A stretch of DNA of 63,808 nt from Lachnospiraceae bacterium (GTDB lineage: Bacteria > Bacillota > Clostridia > Lachnospirales > Lachnospiraceae), in NCBI GenBank assembly GCA_022794255.1, contig JAAWEL010000014.1:1-63808 (forward strand), given 5' to 3'. Below are positions 53,331 to 62,633 of the stretch, piece by piece (position 1 is the first letter of the stretch; every line of letters begins with the position of its first letter). The translations under genes and the position numbers were made by a program. Under the pieces are notes generated by a model. It was not told the DNA's origin. It did not search any database and saw only the letters and a list, made by a program, of their open reading frames with translations.

Positions 53331-54668
53331 ATGAGCAAATATAGCAAAGAGGACATTATCCGCCGGGTTCAGGAGGAGGATGTGGAGTTTATCCGGCTTC
53401 AATTTACGGATATTTTTGGAATGTTAAAAAATGTAGCGATTACTTCCAGTCAGCTTGAGAAGGCGCTGGATAATCGCTGTATGTTTGATGGCTCTGCTAT
53501 TGAAGGGTTTGTGCGGATTGAGGAATCTGATATGTATCTTCACCCGGATCTGGATACCTTTGAGATCTTTCCCTGGCGGCCGCAGCAGGGAAAAGTGGCC
53601 CGCTTAGTCTGTGATGTGTACCGGCCAGGTGGGGAACCTTTTGAGGGAGATCCCCGTTTTGTTCTTAAAAGGGTCTTGAAAGAGGCAGAGGATATGGGGT
53701 ATACTTTTCTGGTAGGGCCGGAGTGTGAATTTTTCCTGTTCCAGACGGATGAGGAGGGGAAGCCAACCACAAAGACCCATGAGATGGCAGGATACTTTGA
53801 TGTGGCGCCTGTTGATATGGCTGAGAATGTGCGCCGGGATATTGTGCTTAATTTAGAGGAGATGGGATTTGAGATCCAGGCATCCCATCATGAAATTGCT
53901 CCTGCCCAGCATGAGATTGACTTACAATATGAAGATGCGCTGAGCACTGCAGATAACATTATGACCTTTAAAATGGCGGTTAAGACTATTGCCAGACGCC
54001 ATGGACTTCATGCCACTTTTATGCCAAAGCCAAAGGCAGGGATTAATGGTTCTGGCATGCATATTAATATGTCTCTGGCAGACAGAAATGGCAGGAATGT
54101 GTTTGTGGACCAGTCGGACAGACTGGGGTTGAGCCGGCAGGCATATCAGTTTATGGCTGGTATTTTAAAACATATCAAGGAGATTACAGTGCTGACCAAT
54201 CCATTGGTAAATTCTTATAAGCGTCTTGTTCCCGGGTATGACGCGCCGGTCTACATCGCTTGGTCAGCGGCCTCCAACCGCAGTCCCCTGATTCGGATTC
54301 CTTCCTCTAGGGGGAGCAGTACCAGGATTGAGCTGCGGTGTCCGGATTCGGCAGTGAATCCGTATCTTGCCCTGGCGGCCTGCCTGGCCGCCGGTCTGGA
54401 TGGAATCAAAAATCAGATGGAGCCGCCGGAAAGTGTGGATGAAAATATCTATGCCATGAGCGATGAGGAGCGGAGACAGAGGGGGATTCAGTGGCTGCCT
54501 GAGACTTTAGGGGAAGCCCTGGAACTCTATGCGGAAAGCTCCTTTGTGAAAGAGCTTCTGGGAGAGCATATTTTTAACAAATATCTTGCAGCAAAGGATG
54601 CGGAGTGGAAAAAATTCCGTGCCGAGGTTACGGACTGGGAAGTGGAGGAATATCTGTATAAGTTTTGA
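53331..54668 (+). CDS. glnA: Glutamine synthetase, type I
   Basis: A 445-residue GSI enzyme that makes glutamine from glutamate and ammonia. Motifs: [21 protein letters not shown] near 45-65, GPECEFF near 130, [10 protein letters not shown] near 240, the ANRSP-like [11 protein letters not shown] near 320, and the [17 protein letters not shown] segment near 343. The C-terminal [13 protein letters not shown] resembles the helical thong of the Bacillus-type GSI-alpha, which lacks the adenylylation tyrosine context. An ANTAR regulator gene lies 53 nt behind. Confidence 0.96.
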   Translation: MSKYSKEDIIRRVQEEDVEFIRLQFTDIFGMLKNVAITSSQLEKALDNRCMFDGSAIEGFVRIEESDMYLHPDLDTFEIFPWRPQQGKVARLVCDVYRPGGEPFEGDPRFVLKRVLKEAEDMGYTFLVGPECEFFLFQTDEEGKPTTKTHEMAGYFDVAPVDMAENVRRDIVLNLEEMGFEIQASHHEIAPAQHEIDLQYEDALSTADNIMTFKMAVKTIARRHGLHATFMPKPKAGINGSGMHINMSLADRNGRNVFVDQSDRLGLSRQAYQFMAGILKHIKEITVLTNPLVNSYKRLVPGYDAPVYIAWSAASNRSPLIRIPSSRGSSTRIELRCPDSAVNPYLALAACLAAGLDGIKNQMEPPESVDENIYAMSDEERRQRGIQWLPETLGEALELYAESSFVKELLGEHIFNKYLAAKDAEWKKFRAEVTDWEVEEYLYKF

Positions 54669-54721
54669 TGCAGAGACCTTCCTCCATAGAAGCTCTGTGC
54701 TTGTCTGTCAGGAGGTGGGGA

Positions 54722-55264
54722 ATGGCTAATGTGATTGTGGCATTTTCAAAGCCAGAGGATGCCCGGAACATCAAAAATATACTGACAAGAAGCGGATTTT
54801 CGGTCATGGCAGTCTGTAACTCCGGCTCTCAGGTACTGGCTCAGGCAGGCAGTTTAAACAGCGGACTGATCATCTGCGGTTATCATCTGGCTGATATGCT
54901 TTACAGAGAGCTTCACGACAATTTGCCGGCAGAATTTTCCATGCTTATGGTATCTTCACCCAGCCGCTGGGATTCCCATATACCGGAGGATATGGTCTGT
55001 CTGCCAATGCCGCTGAAGGTTCATGATCTGGTTTCCACCCTGGAAATGATGGCTCAGGCCCAAGACCGGCGGCGGAGGAAACAGCGGCAACAGCCAAGAC
55101 AGAGAAGTGAGGAAGAAAAGGGATTATTAGAACAGGCCAAAAGACTTTTGATGGAACGAAACGGAATGAGTGAAAAAGAAGCCCACCGGTACATACAAAA
55201 GTGCAGTATGGACAGTGGGACGAACTTGGTGGAGACGGCACAGATGGTTATCAGCCTGATGTAA
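54722..55264 (+). CDS. ANTAR domain response-regulator-like antiterminator
   Basis: A 180-residue protein with an N-terminal receiver-like domain (about 1-115) and a C-terminal ANTAR RNA-binding domain (about 125-180; LLEQAKRLLMERNGMSEKEAHRYIQK). The receiver domain lacks an obvious phosphoacceptor Asp. The ATG at 54722 has AGGAGGTGGGG just upstream; an earlier in-frame TTG overlapping the glnA stop has no ribosome site. In Clostridium acetobutylicum the homologous nitR follows glnA and antiterminates it, so a similar role is likely. Confidence 0.88.
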   Translation: MANVIVAFSKPEDARNIKNILTRSGFSVMAVCNSGSQVLAQAGSLNSGLIICGYHLADMLYRELHDNLPAEFSMLMVSSPSRWDSHIPEDMVCLPMPLKVHDLVSTLEMMAQAQDRRRRKQRQQPRQRSEEEKGLLEQAKRLLMERNGMSEKEAHRYIQKCSMDSGTNLVETAQMVISLM

Positions 55265-55348
55265 GAGACAAAGGGGTTATTTCCCGGCATATCGGCTTTT
55301 CTGGCAGAAGGCAGGTTTAAAAAAAGATAAAAGGAAAGACAGGGACTA

Positions 55349-56158
55349 ATGAAATTTACAAAAATGCAGGGGATCGGAAATGATTATGTGTATGTGAATT
55401 GTTTTGAGGAGACTATAAAGGAACCAGAGCAGGTGGCAAGAGCGGTAAGTGACCGTCATTTTGGCATAGGATCGGATGGACTGATTCTGATCTGTCCCTC
55501 AAAGGTAGCGGACTGCCGGATGCGGATGTTTAATGAGGATGGAAGCGAGGGATCCATGTGCGGCAATGGAATCCGCTGTGTGGGCAAATACGTCTATGAC
55601 CACGGGATTGTGGAGAAGCTTCACATTACTGTGGAGACTTTAGGGGGGATCAAACACCTTGAGATGAAGGAAAAGGATGGCAGGGTAGTGTCTGTCCAGG
55701 TAGATATGGGGGTGCCGGTCCTTACCAGCCGATTGCCGGAAAAGATAGTGGTGGAGGAAAAGGAGCTGGAATTTGTGGGGATTGATGTGGGAAATCCCCA
55801 TGCCGTATATTTCTGTGCGGAGATTGACAATCTGGATCTGGAGAAGATCGGACCTTCCTATGAGTTCCATCCCCGGTTCCCTGACCGGGTGAATACAGAG
55901 TTTGTTCAGGTGATGGACCGAAATCATATCCGGATGCGGGTGTGGGAGCGGGGAAGCGGGGAGACTTGGGCTTGCGGCACCGGGGCAACAGCCTGTGCGG
56001 TGGCAGCTATTATGACCGGCCTGGCTGAGGACCGGGTGGAGGTGCAGTTAAGAGGTGGAAAGCTGGAGATTTACTGGGATCGGGAAGGCGGGCATGTGTT
56101 TATGACCGGCCCGGCTGTGGAGGTGTTTAACGGGGAGATTTTTTTAAAGCAGGCCTGA
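55349..56158 (+). CDS. dapF: Diaminopimelate epimerase
   Basis: A 269-residue enzyme converting LL- to meso-diaminopimelate for lysine and peptidoglycan. The two catalytic Cys are in EGSMCGNGIRC near residue 71 and ETWACGTGATAC near 212, each with the conserved GNG or GTGAT context. The QGIGNDYVYVNC N-terminal motif matches. AAAGGAAAG lies upstream of the ATG. An Lrp/AsnC regulator gene follows 18 nt later in the same direction. Confidence 0.96.
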   Translation: MKFTKMQGIGNDYVYVNCFEETIKEPEQVARAVSDRHFGIGSDGLILICPSKVADCRMRMFNEDGSEGSMCGNGIRCVGKYVYDHGIVEKLHITVETLGGIKHLEMKEKDGRVVSVQVDMGVPVLTSRLPEKIVVEEKELEFVGIDVGNPHAVYFCAEIDNLDLEKIGPSYEFHPRFPDRVNTEFVQVMDRNHIRMRVWERGSGETWACGTGATACAVAAIMTGLAEDRVEVQLRGGKLEIYWDREGGHVFMTGPAVEVFNGEIFLKQA

Positions 56159-56176
56159 CGGAGGGAGGAAAGGATT

Positions 56177-56614
56177 TTGGATGATATTGACAGAAAGATA
56201 TTAAAGCTTTTGCAGGAGAATGCACGGATGTCCCTGAAAACCATAGCAGAAAGTACATTTTTGTCTTCTCCGGCTGTGTCGGCCCGGATTGAGAAGCTGG
56301 AAAAAGACGGGGTGATCTCCGGATATCATGCCCTGGTAGATCCAGTAAAGCTTGGGTATCATATTATTGCATTTATTAATCTGAATGTTCTGCCGGAGGA
56401 CAAGCCCCGGTTTTATACCTATGTGGAGAGTATTCCCCATGTGATGGAATGCAACTTCGTGACAGGAGAGTATTCCATGCTGATGAAAGTAGCTTTCCAG
56501 AGCACGATGGAGCTTGACCTTTTTATTGGACAGCTTCAGAAATTTGGAAAAACCAACACCCAGATTGTTTTTTCCACCCATGTGGGACCGAGAGGGATTG
56601 ATGTGGAGGATTAA
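56177..56614 (+). CDS. Lrp/AsnC family transcriptional regulator
   Basis: A 145-residue regulator with an N-terminal winged helix (about 1-60; DIDRKILKLLQENARMS and SPAVSARIEKLEKDGVI) and a C-terminal RAM/ACT-like ligand domain (about 65-145). The start is a TTG with GAGGAAAGGA upstream. It lies 18 nt behind dapF, so it may respond to an amino acid such as lysine or a DAP-related compound. The target genes are not known. Confidence 0.9.
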   Translation: MDDIDRKILKLLQENARMSLKTIAESTFLSSPAVSARIEKLEKDGVISGYHALVDPVKLGYHIIAFINLNVLPEDKPRFYTYVESIPHVMECNFVTGEYSMLMKVAFQSTMELDLFIGQLQKFGKTNTQIVFSTHVGPRGIDVED

Positions 56615-56647
56615 AGAATCTGGTCTGTAAAAACAGGCAACGGACAT

Positions 56648-56702
56648 ACTCCTTTTACATACTGTAATAACAGAGCAGTATGTGGAAGGAGTTTTTATTT
56701 TG
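56648..56702 (+). terminator. Terminator-like stem that contains the ribosome site of the next gene
   Basis: A 17-bp stem (two U-G pairs), arms ACTCCTTTTACATACTG and CAGTATGTGGAAGGAGT, with an 11-nt loop, followed by TTTTTATTTTG. The right arm carries GGAAGGAG, the ribosome binding site of the amidase gene, and its TTG start lies in the T-tract. The hairpin would end the dapF-lrp message and at the same time hide the ribosome site when transcription passes it. Confidence 0.8.
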
Positions 56703-57479
56703 GCAGAAATGAGAAAGGTTATAATCGATGCAGGCCACGGAGGGGAGGAGCCGGGAGCCATCTATATGGGCCGCCGGGAGAAGGATGACACGCTGCGGCT
56801 TGCCCTGGCAGTGGGACAGATATTGGAAAGAAACGGAGTAGATGTGACATACACAAGAGTATCCGATGTATATCAGTCTCCTGGGGAGAAGGCACAGATA
56901 GCCAATCGCTCAGATACGGATTATTTTTTGTCAATTCACCGTAATGCCATGCCAGTGCCAGGATCAGCCTCCGGCGTGCAGACTTTGGTTTATGAAAATT
57001 CCGGGGCAGCCGGTTTGCTGGCAGAAAATATCAATCAGGCTTTAGTAGAAACCGGATTTAAAGACCTGGGAGTGATTGAGCGACCTGGGATTATTGTTTT
57101 GCGCAAAACCAGGATGCCGGCTGTGCTGGTGGAGGCCGGTTTTCTTGACAATCCGCAGGATAATCAGCGGTTTGATCAGAATTTTCAGGCGATTGCAGAG
57201 GCAATTGCAAGAGGCGTGTTGGAGACCATCCGGGAAGAAGAGAGGGGGCCGGAATATTACCAGATTCAGGTGGGGGCATTCCCTGACCGGGAAGCAGCTG
57301 ACCGGCTGGAGAGACAGCTGCGGGAACAGGGCTTCCCGGCCTTTGTGGTGCTGGATGACGGAATGTATAAGGTACGGTCCGGAGCATTTCTCAATCTTGA
57401 CAATGCGGCCCGGATGGAACAGAGCCTGCGCAATTACGGATACAGCACGTACATGGTCCGGGAAGGGGCCAAAGGGTAA
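56700..57479 (+). CDS. N-acetylmuramoyl-L-alanine amidase with SPOR domain
   Basis: A 259-residue enzyme. The amidase_3 domain (about 5-180) shows the zinc ligands: His in DAGHGGEEPG, Glu/His in the SIHRNAM region near 80 and the catalytic Glu in VEAGFLDNPQ near 140. A SPOR domain (about 185-255; YYQIQVGAFPDREAADRLERQL) targets denuded septal glycan. There is no visible signal peptide in this start choice, which is odd for a cell-wall enzyme. The TTG start is fixed by GGAAGGAG; an ATG 9 nt later would give the same protein start. Confidence 0.85.
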   Translation: MAEMRKVIIDAGHGGEEPGAIYMGRREKDDTLRLALAVGQILERNGVDVTYTRVSDVYQSPGEKAQIANRSDTDYFLSIHRNAMPVPGSASGVQTLVYENSGAAGLLAENINQALVETGFKDLGVIERPGIIVLRKTRMPAVLVEAGFLDNPQDNQRFDQNFQAIAEAIARGVLETIREEERGPEYYQIQVGAFPDREAADRLERQLREQGFPAFVVLDDGMYKVRSGAFLNLDNAARMEQSLRNYGYSTYMVREGAKG

Positions 57480-57493
57480 ACTTTCAGCGATCT

Positions 57494-58939
57494 CTACATT
57501 TCAGGTACCGGTGTGGGGCGATCCGGATCAAAAATATCCTCTGCATGGAACAGATCCTCCAGCTTCCGCTCCCGGCCTTCACTTTCGGCGGTAATGTCTT
57601 TCCACATCCGGTAGCCATCCAAATTTCTGCGGCCCTGACGGAGATAGTTATCGCCAATTTGAATCCAGTATTCATTGGAGTCCACATTGCAGAAATAGCG
57701 GAAACCGGCATTGTACAGATAATTAAATTTTTCATTTTCAGCAGTGTAGGGATGCCAGTCATTGATATCATTGCCAAAGGGATAGAGAATGATATCCACT
57801 GGCCCTACCAGGCTGTCCACCTGTTGCTCCCATTTGTCTGTGTCCGTGCGGAAACGGTCCATGTCGATTTCCCCCATCATCAGATGGCCCCAGCTGTGGG
57901 AGGCCAGCTCCCATCCATTGTCCTTCAGGCACTGGGCAACCCTTGCAGCTTCCCGACAATCCTGCTCATATGTCTCTGAGTTAGCATATTTGTCAGAGGT
58001 GCGATAGCCCAAGACCCCTTCATAGCCGGTAAAGGCAATGACAGCTCTGGCTCCCTTGTAGGAAAAGTCCGGATGCTCCTGGATAAAATCTTCCAAAAGA
58101 GGCACCAGGTCATAGGAGCCTACCAGGGTGGTCTCATCATCAATTTTCATCTCACAGGTGGGTTTTCCGTCCTCACCTATGATCATGCGGGTAGCAAAGC
58201 CATCTCCGGCCATATAGGGATAGTAACACACATCATCCTGGGACATGACGAAGGGGCGTTTCCCCTCAGGGAGAAGGATCGTGCCAGGCTTCATAACCGT
58301 TTTTCCATTTTCGTCTGTTGTCTCATAAGCCAGGTCATGCATGCGCACCAAAACAAAGCCCTTGTCATACATGGACTGGAGAATCTTCTTAAATTCATTG
58401 GCAGTGGTCATCACCTGATTGTAGCCATCCATATCTTCATCTCCGTCAAAAGCCTTTTGGTTATCCATGACAAGAGAGTGGAAAAATACATGTGTCACCT
58501 GGCCGATCTTTGCCTTTACCAGAGAAGCTCTGGTTTTTTCATAGGAGGCAATGGCCTCCAAAACGGCAGGATCGGAAGAAAACTCCGGATCCGATTGTAA
58601 AAGGGCAATGGCGCCGTCATAATCATAACCGGCAGCAATAGTGGAGGCCCTGGCTAATAGCTGCCCAATCGGAGTGTCTACAAGAATGACTGAACTGGGA
58701 GAGTTATCAGCTATCTCTGAAGGCTCTGTCTTATCTGCGTGGAAATCCTGATTGATCTCAATTACAACAGGAGAGGGGGCGGCCTTGGTAAGGGAATTAT
58801 CTGGTTTTTTCAAAAAAAGGAAAGCCCCTGTGGTACAGAGGCCTGCCAGCATAATGCAGCCGGCGGCGATGGTCATATTTTGCAGCTGCCTGCGGTGTTG
58901 GGCTTTGCGAAAGCGCCTGCTATCTTCATATCTGTTCAT
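57494..58939 (-). CDS. Polysaccharide deacetylase family protein
   Basis: A 481-residue protein with a basic N-terminus and one hydrophobic helix near residues 26-45, so it is anchored outside the cell. The NodB-type core is at about 215-470: the FVMSQDDVCYYP stretch supplies the first Asp pair, SHSWGHLMM gives the His pair near 350. The region before it (about 60-210) has no clear family. The ATG at 58939 has GGAG upstream. It is convergent with the amidase. The substrate may be peptidoglycan or a surface glycan. Confidence 0.82.
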   Translation of the reverse strand: MNRYEDSRRFRKAQHRRQLQNMTIAAGCIMLAGLCTTGAFLFLKKPDNSLTKAAPSPVVIEINQDFHADKTEPSEIADNSPSSVILVDTPIGQLLARASTIAAGYDYDGAIALLQSDPEFSSDPAVLEAIASYEKTRASLVKAKIGQVTHVFFHSLVMDNQKAFDGDEDMDGYNQVMTTANEFKKILQSMYDKGFVLVRMHDLAYETTDENGKTVMKPGTILLPEGKRPFVMSQDDVCYYPYMAGDGFATRMIIGEDGKPTCEMKIDDETTLVGSYDLVPLLEDFIQEHPDFSYKGARAVIAFTGYEGVLGYRTSDKYANSETYEQDCREAARVAQCLKDNGWELASHSWGHLMMGEIDMDRFRTDTDKWEQQVDSLVGPVDIILYPFGNDINDWHPYTAENEKFNYLYNAGFRYFCNVDSNEYWIQIGDNYLRQGRRNLDGYRMWKDITAESEGRERKLEDLFHAEDIFDPDRPTPVPEM

Positions 58940-59071
58940 ATTGGACTCCATTTTATGTGAGGGCACGGGGCAGATTGTCCGCAGCAGAGAAAGCAGAGTC
59001 AGAGGTGGGGCAGGTGCCAGGTGCCGTTTTGTATGAGTATTTGATTTGTCGTTTTTTATAATAACATAGAA

Positions 59072-59100
59072 TTAGGAAAATAGCCATACATTAATATAAT
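59072..59100 (+). promoter_or_regulatory. dacF-like promoter
   Basis: -35 TTAGGA (59072-59077), 17-nt spacer, perfect -10 TATAAT (59095-59100), 24 nt before the ATG. Confidence 0.6.
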
Positions 59101-59123
59101 AGTAGAATAAATTGAGGGATGAT

Positions 59124-60449
59124 ATGAAAAGAATTCTCATTGCATTGTGTACCGGAAGCCTGCTGATGACACCGCCGGAGATGGAAGGAACAAAGGAAAC
59201 GATTCTTGTCACATCGGAGGCTGCCCAGGCTGAGGGGCAGGAGACACACCTGGAAGGAGAAGCATCCGGGACGCCAGAACAGAACCTGGCAGGAACAACA
59301 CAAGAGACAACCGGCAGACAGCCAGAAAATCCTACAGATCAGCAAACAGCCGGACCGGAGATATCTGCTCCTAGTGCTGTTCTCATGGAGGCATCCACTG
59401 GTAAGGTGATCTATGAGAAGGATGCAGACAAACAGCGCCGCCCCGCCAGCATTACAAAAATTATGACACTGATTCTGATTTTTGATGCCATTGACTCGGG
59501 GAAGATCAAGCTGACAGATGAGGTGGTGACCAGCGCTTACGCAAAATCCATGGGAGGATCTCAGGTGTTTTTGGAGGAAGGGGAGATTCAGACGGTGGAA
59601 ACCCTGATTAAATGTATTGTAGTGGCATCAGGAAATGATGCTTCCGTGGCAATGGCAGAGTACATATCCGGTACGGAGGGAGAATTTGTAAAGCAGATGA
59701 ATGACCGGGCAGCCGGACTTGGAATGACTGGAACTCATTTTGAGGATTGCTGTGGGCTGACCGATTCTCCGACTCATGTGACCACAGCCAGAGACATTGC
59801 GGTTATGTCCCGGGAGCTGATCACTAAATATCCCCAAATACACAATTATTCAATGATCTGGATGGAAAATATTACTCATGTGACAAAGCAGGGTACAAAG
59901 GAGTTTGGCCTGTCCAACACCAATAAGCTTTTGAAAATGGCTACAGGCTATAAGGTGACTGGCCTAAAGACCGGATCCACCTCCCTGGCAAAATACTGCT
60001 TGTCTGCCACAGCGGAAAAAGACGGGGTGCGTCTGATTGCCTCCATTATGGCGGCACCAGACTATAAGGCCCGGTTTGCGGATGCCCAGACCTTGTTAAG
60101 TTATGGATATGCCAACTGCACTCTGTATGAGGATCAGACTATGCCATCTCTTCCGGAGATGATGGTGCTAAACGGTGTGAAGGACCATGTTACCCTTAAA
60201 TATAAAAGTGGATTCTCCTATCTGGGAGTCAATGGGGAGGATTTTCAGGCTGTGGAGAAAAAGCTTATGCTTCCGGAATTGCTGGAAGCACCAGTAAAGG
60301 CGGGAGATACGGTGGGAGTGCTGCGGTATGAACTGGCAGGCAAGGCATTGGGAGAGGTGGAGATTATGGCAGATGAGGCTGTGGAGAAAGCAGGATATAA
60401 GGATTATTTCATGAAAGCTTTGGGGGCCTGGCTGATGAAGGCGGGCTGA
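59124..60449 (+). CDS. D-alanyl-D-alanine carboxypeptidase (DacF/PBP5 type)
   Basis: A 441-residue penicillin-binding protein of the S11 family that removes the terminal D-Ala from peptidoglycan pentapeptides. The three catalytic motifs are present: SITK (in RRPASITKIM) near 110, SGN (VASGNDAS) near 170 and KTG (GLKTGSTS) near 285. A Thr/Glu/Pro-rich linker (about 20-85) separates a short hydrophobic N-terminus, a weak signal peptide, from the enzyme. The ATG at 59124 follows GAGGGATG. A terminator follows the gene. Confidence 0.9.
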   Translation: MKRILIALCTGSLLMTPPEMEGTKETILVTSEAAQAEGQETHLEGEASGTPEQNLAGTTQETTGRQPENPTDQQTAGPEISAPSAVLMEASTGKVIYEKDADKQRRPASITKIMTLILIFDAIDSGKIKLTDEVVTSAYAKSMGGSQVFLEEGEIQTVETLIKCIVVASGNDASVAMAEYISGTEGEFVKQMNDRAAGLGMTGTHFEDCCGLTDSPTHVTTARDIAVMSRELITKYPQIHNYSMIWMENITHVTKQGTKEFGLSNTNKLLKMATGYKVTGLKTGSTSLAKYCLSATAEKDGVRLIASIMAAPDYKARFADAQTLLSYGYANCTLYEDQTMPSLPEMMVLNGVKDHVTLKYKSGFSYLGVNGEDFQAVEKKLMLPELLEAPVKAGDTVGVLRYELAGKALGEVEIMADEAVEKAGYKDYFMKALGAWLMKAG

Positions 60450-60457
60450 AAAAACAG

Positions 60458-60492
60458 AAAAAAGCTGGATCTTATACAGAACCAGCTTTTTT
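60458..60492 (+). terminator. Terminator after dacF-like gene
   Basis: AAAAAAGCTGG and CCAGCTTTTTT form an 11-bp stem with T-tract in the right arm and a 13-nt loop. Confidence 0.8.
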
Positions 60493-60633
60493 GCTTGATT
60501 CTTTATAAACTTGTCCGGATCAGGAGAGGTGCTGTTGACGATTCTTCTGTTTTTTTTGTTCTCTGTGAGCTGGCAGGGACGGACTGCGCCAATGCATCCT
60601 TTTCCCTTCCAGTGTCGTAAAGCCGGTGATGAT

Positions 60634-60678
60634 CCCTTCAGTGAACAAGGGGACACTCGCCCCTTGTTCACTGAAGGG
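60634..60678. repeat. 19-bp perfect inverted repeat
   Basis: CCCTTCAGTGAACAAGGGG and its exact complement frame a 7-nt loop ACACTCG. No T-tract follows on either strand, so it is not an ordinary terminator. It lies in the 313-nt gap between dacF and the broken solute-binding gene, which otherwise has only a terminator. It resembles a REP-like or IS200-type palindromic unit. Confidence 0.75.
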
Positions 60679-60762
60679 AAAGTCAGCAGATGAATACAGC
60701 GGAAAGAAATGGAATGCAGGGTGCCGGCCAGCTAAAGGAAAAGGGGGATGACAGGAGAAAAG

Positions 60763-61206
60763 TTATTTCCCTGTTTTTGCTTTTTCGGAGAATTGAACCG
60801 TCACCAGATCCTCATAAGGGACCCGCCCGGGAAGTTCCCCTGCCTCCTCAAGAATATTCTGCAAAAGTTCAAAGCTGTCTTTTTCAAAAATAGTATCTTC
60901 CTTCCAGGTGTCCTGGGTTTTGTAGCGTTCCACTATGATGATGATATTTTCCAGAGGAGTTTCTTTAAACTGCGGTTGGATCACCTTGGCAATCTCCTCG
61001 GCAGAGTGGGAATTTACATAGTCCATGCCTTTTTGAATGGCATTGGTAAATTTCTGTATCACTTCCGGATGGGTGTTTATATAGCTTTTTTTGGCACTGT
61101 AGGCGGTGTAGGGAACATAGCCGGAGTCGGTGCCTAAGGAGGCAACCACATAGCCGGCGCCCTCCAATTCCAGTCCGGTGGCAAAAGGCTCAAATTCTAC
61201 GGTGTA
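60763..61206 (-). pseudogene. ABC transporter substrate-binding protein, C-terminal fragment
   Basis: About 147 residues matching the C-terminal half of a NitT/TauT-type (SsuA/THI5-like) solute-binding protein. The reading frame begins inside the recombinase C-terminus and reaches native sequence at YTVEFEPFATGLE; SGYVPYTAYSAKKSYIN, GMDYVNSHSAEEIAKVI and FELLQNILEEAG follow, and it ends normally. The N-terminal half with the signal peptide is absent. The gene was cut by the element whose left end lies near 61207. The missing part should lie beyond the element's right end, outside this window. Confidence 0.8.
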
Positions 61207-61222
61207 TGGTATAATACTGTAT

Positions 61223-62584
61223 CTAAAGTAAAAAGTTAAATCCACTTATCTGGCGGGTTTCCGGATTGACATGGATTTCTGCAATAATCTGCTTCCAGAA
61301 CGCACGTTTATGTGAATTGTCCAGTTTTGAATAAAGCGCCTGCCAATTGCCCTTGAATTTTTGGGATACCTGGATGAGCTTTTTTTGCTTCATCTGCAGA
61401 GACCGGCTGTCAGAATCAGACATGGCAGCCGAAAGCCTCTCATATTCTGATTCATAATATTCCTCAGAAATCCGTCCCTTTTGGTACATTATGTTTAGCC
61501 GAGACAATTCCTCTTTGTAGGATTGTAAGGACTTTGCCGGTTTGGGCTTGCGGGAATCGGAAAGATTATATTCTATCATAGCGTCCTGGATAGCCTGATC
61601 TATATTTTCAAGCAAGTATTTTTCTACGGCCTCTTCTCTGAGGGATGCTCCGGGATGGTATTTAAATTTGCCGACACAGTTATAGCGTACTACACAGTGG
61701 ACGGATCCATCCTGCCGGGTGCGTTTCCTCTGCCTTCCGCTAAAACGGCATCCACATATAGGACAGACGATCAAAGAGCTGAAAATATAGGTATAGCCGC
61801 TGGACGAATATGTTTTTGCCTGCCGGGACTTTTTCAGAATACTGTATTGCTCCATGGTCATGTACGGTTCGCAATAAGGTGTTCCATCAGCATCTATGCC
61901 GGCATATTTAGGATTATGGAAAAATTTATCTATCTTGTAATAACTGGGAGCTTCCTCCCCATATTTATCCACAATATAGTTTACTGTATGACGTATGGAA
62001 AAGCAGGAAAAGTAATAATCAATGGCATCTTCCACGATATGCCGGACAGCTTCATCTTTTTTTATATATCCGTTTTCTATGACGTAACCATAGGGAGCGC
62101 ACATTCCGGTGACACACATCCCTTTTGCTCTTTTGTAGTCAAATACAGCTTTAATTCGTTCGGAGGTCCGGTCACATTCAGCCTGATTGACAGAAAGCAT
62201 TATATTAATAACCATCTGACCGTTGGCTGTAGATGAATCATAGTTTTCAAATATGGTTTTCCAATAGCAATTATGTGCCCGAAGGATTTCTTCTGTGATG
62301 TTATAATCTTTAATATTCCGAAACCACCGATCCAGTTTTGTGACCAGTACCATATCGATTTTATCCTGCCGTATATCCTCCAGGAGCCGCATGAGCTCCT
62401 TGCGTCTGGACATACTTTTTCGGGCAGAAATCCCTTCATCCGCATAGATTCCCGTTACATGATATCCGTTTCTGGCAGCATATTCTTCCAGGGCTTTACG
62501 TTGTGCTGGAAGGGAAAGGCCGTTTAAGTGCTGCTCTTCCGTACTGACGCGTATGTAGATTGCACACCGTTTTCTTACTTCCAT
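61223..62584 (-). CDS. Large serine recombinase
   Basis: A 453-residue site-specific recombinase. The resolvase domain (about 7-150) has the nucleophile Ser14 in YIRVSTEEQ and later GISARKS and DRTSERIKAV motifs. A recombinase domain (about 165-250) and zinc ribbon (CPICGC near 275 with the later Cys in RYNCVG) follow, then a coiled-coil-like C-terminus (about 335-410). AAAAAGGAGGAT precedes the ATG. It is placed at the end of the integrated element, the normal position of an integrase, and its stop is within 20 nt of the junction. Confidence 0.93.
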   Translation of the reverse strand: MEVRKRCAIYIRVSTEEQHLNGLSLPAQRKALEEYAARNGYHVTGIYADEGISARKSMSRRKELMRLLEDIRQDKIDMVLVTKLDRWFRNIKDYNITEEILRAHNCYWKTIFENYDSSTANGQMVINIMLSVNQAECDRTSERIKAVFDYKRAKGMCVTGMCAPYGYVIENGYIKKDEAVRHIVEDAIDYYFSCFSIRHTVNYIVDKYGEEAPSYYKIDKFFHNPKYAGIDADGTPYCEPYMTMEQYSILKKSRQAKTYSSSGYTYIFSSLIVCPICGCRFSGRQRKRTRQDGSVHCVVRYNCVGKFKYHPGASLREEAVEKYLLENIDQAIQDAMIEYNLSDSRKPKPAKSLQSYKEELSRLNIMYQKGRISEEYYESEYERLSAAMSDSDSRSLQMKQKKLIQVSQKFKGNWQALYSKLDNSHKRAFWKQIIAEIHVNPETRQISGFNFLL

Positions 62585-62633
62585 CTTATCATCCTCCTTT
62601 TTATATTACGAAATTAAAATATAAAAAATACAC

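Noticed and set aside
60511..60693. Small hydrophobic plus-strand open frame of 60 codons
   Set aside because: It has no clear ribosome site and runs through the 19-bp palindrome; more likely non-coding.
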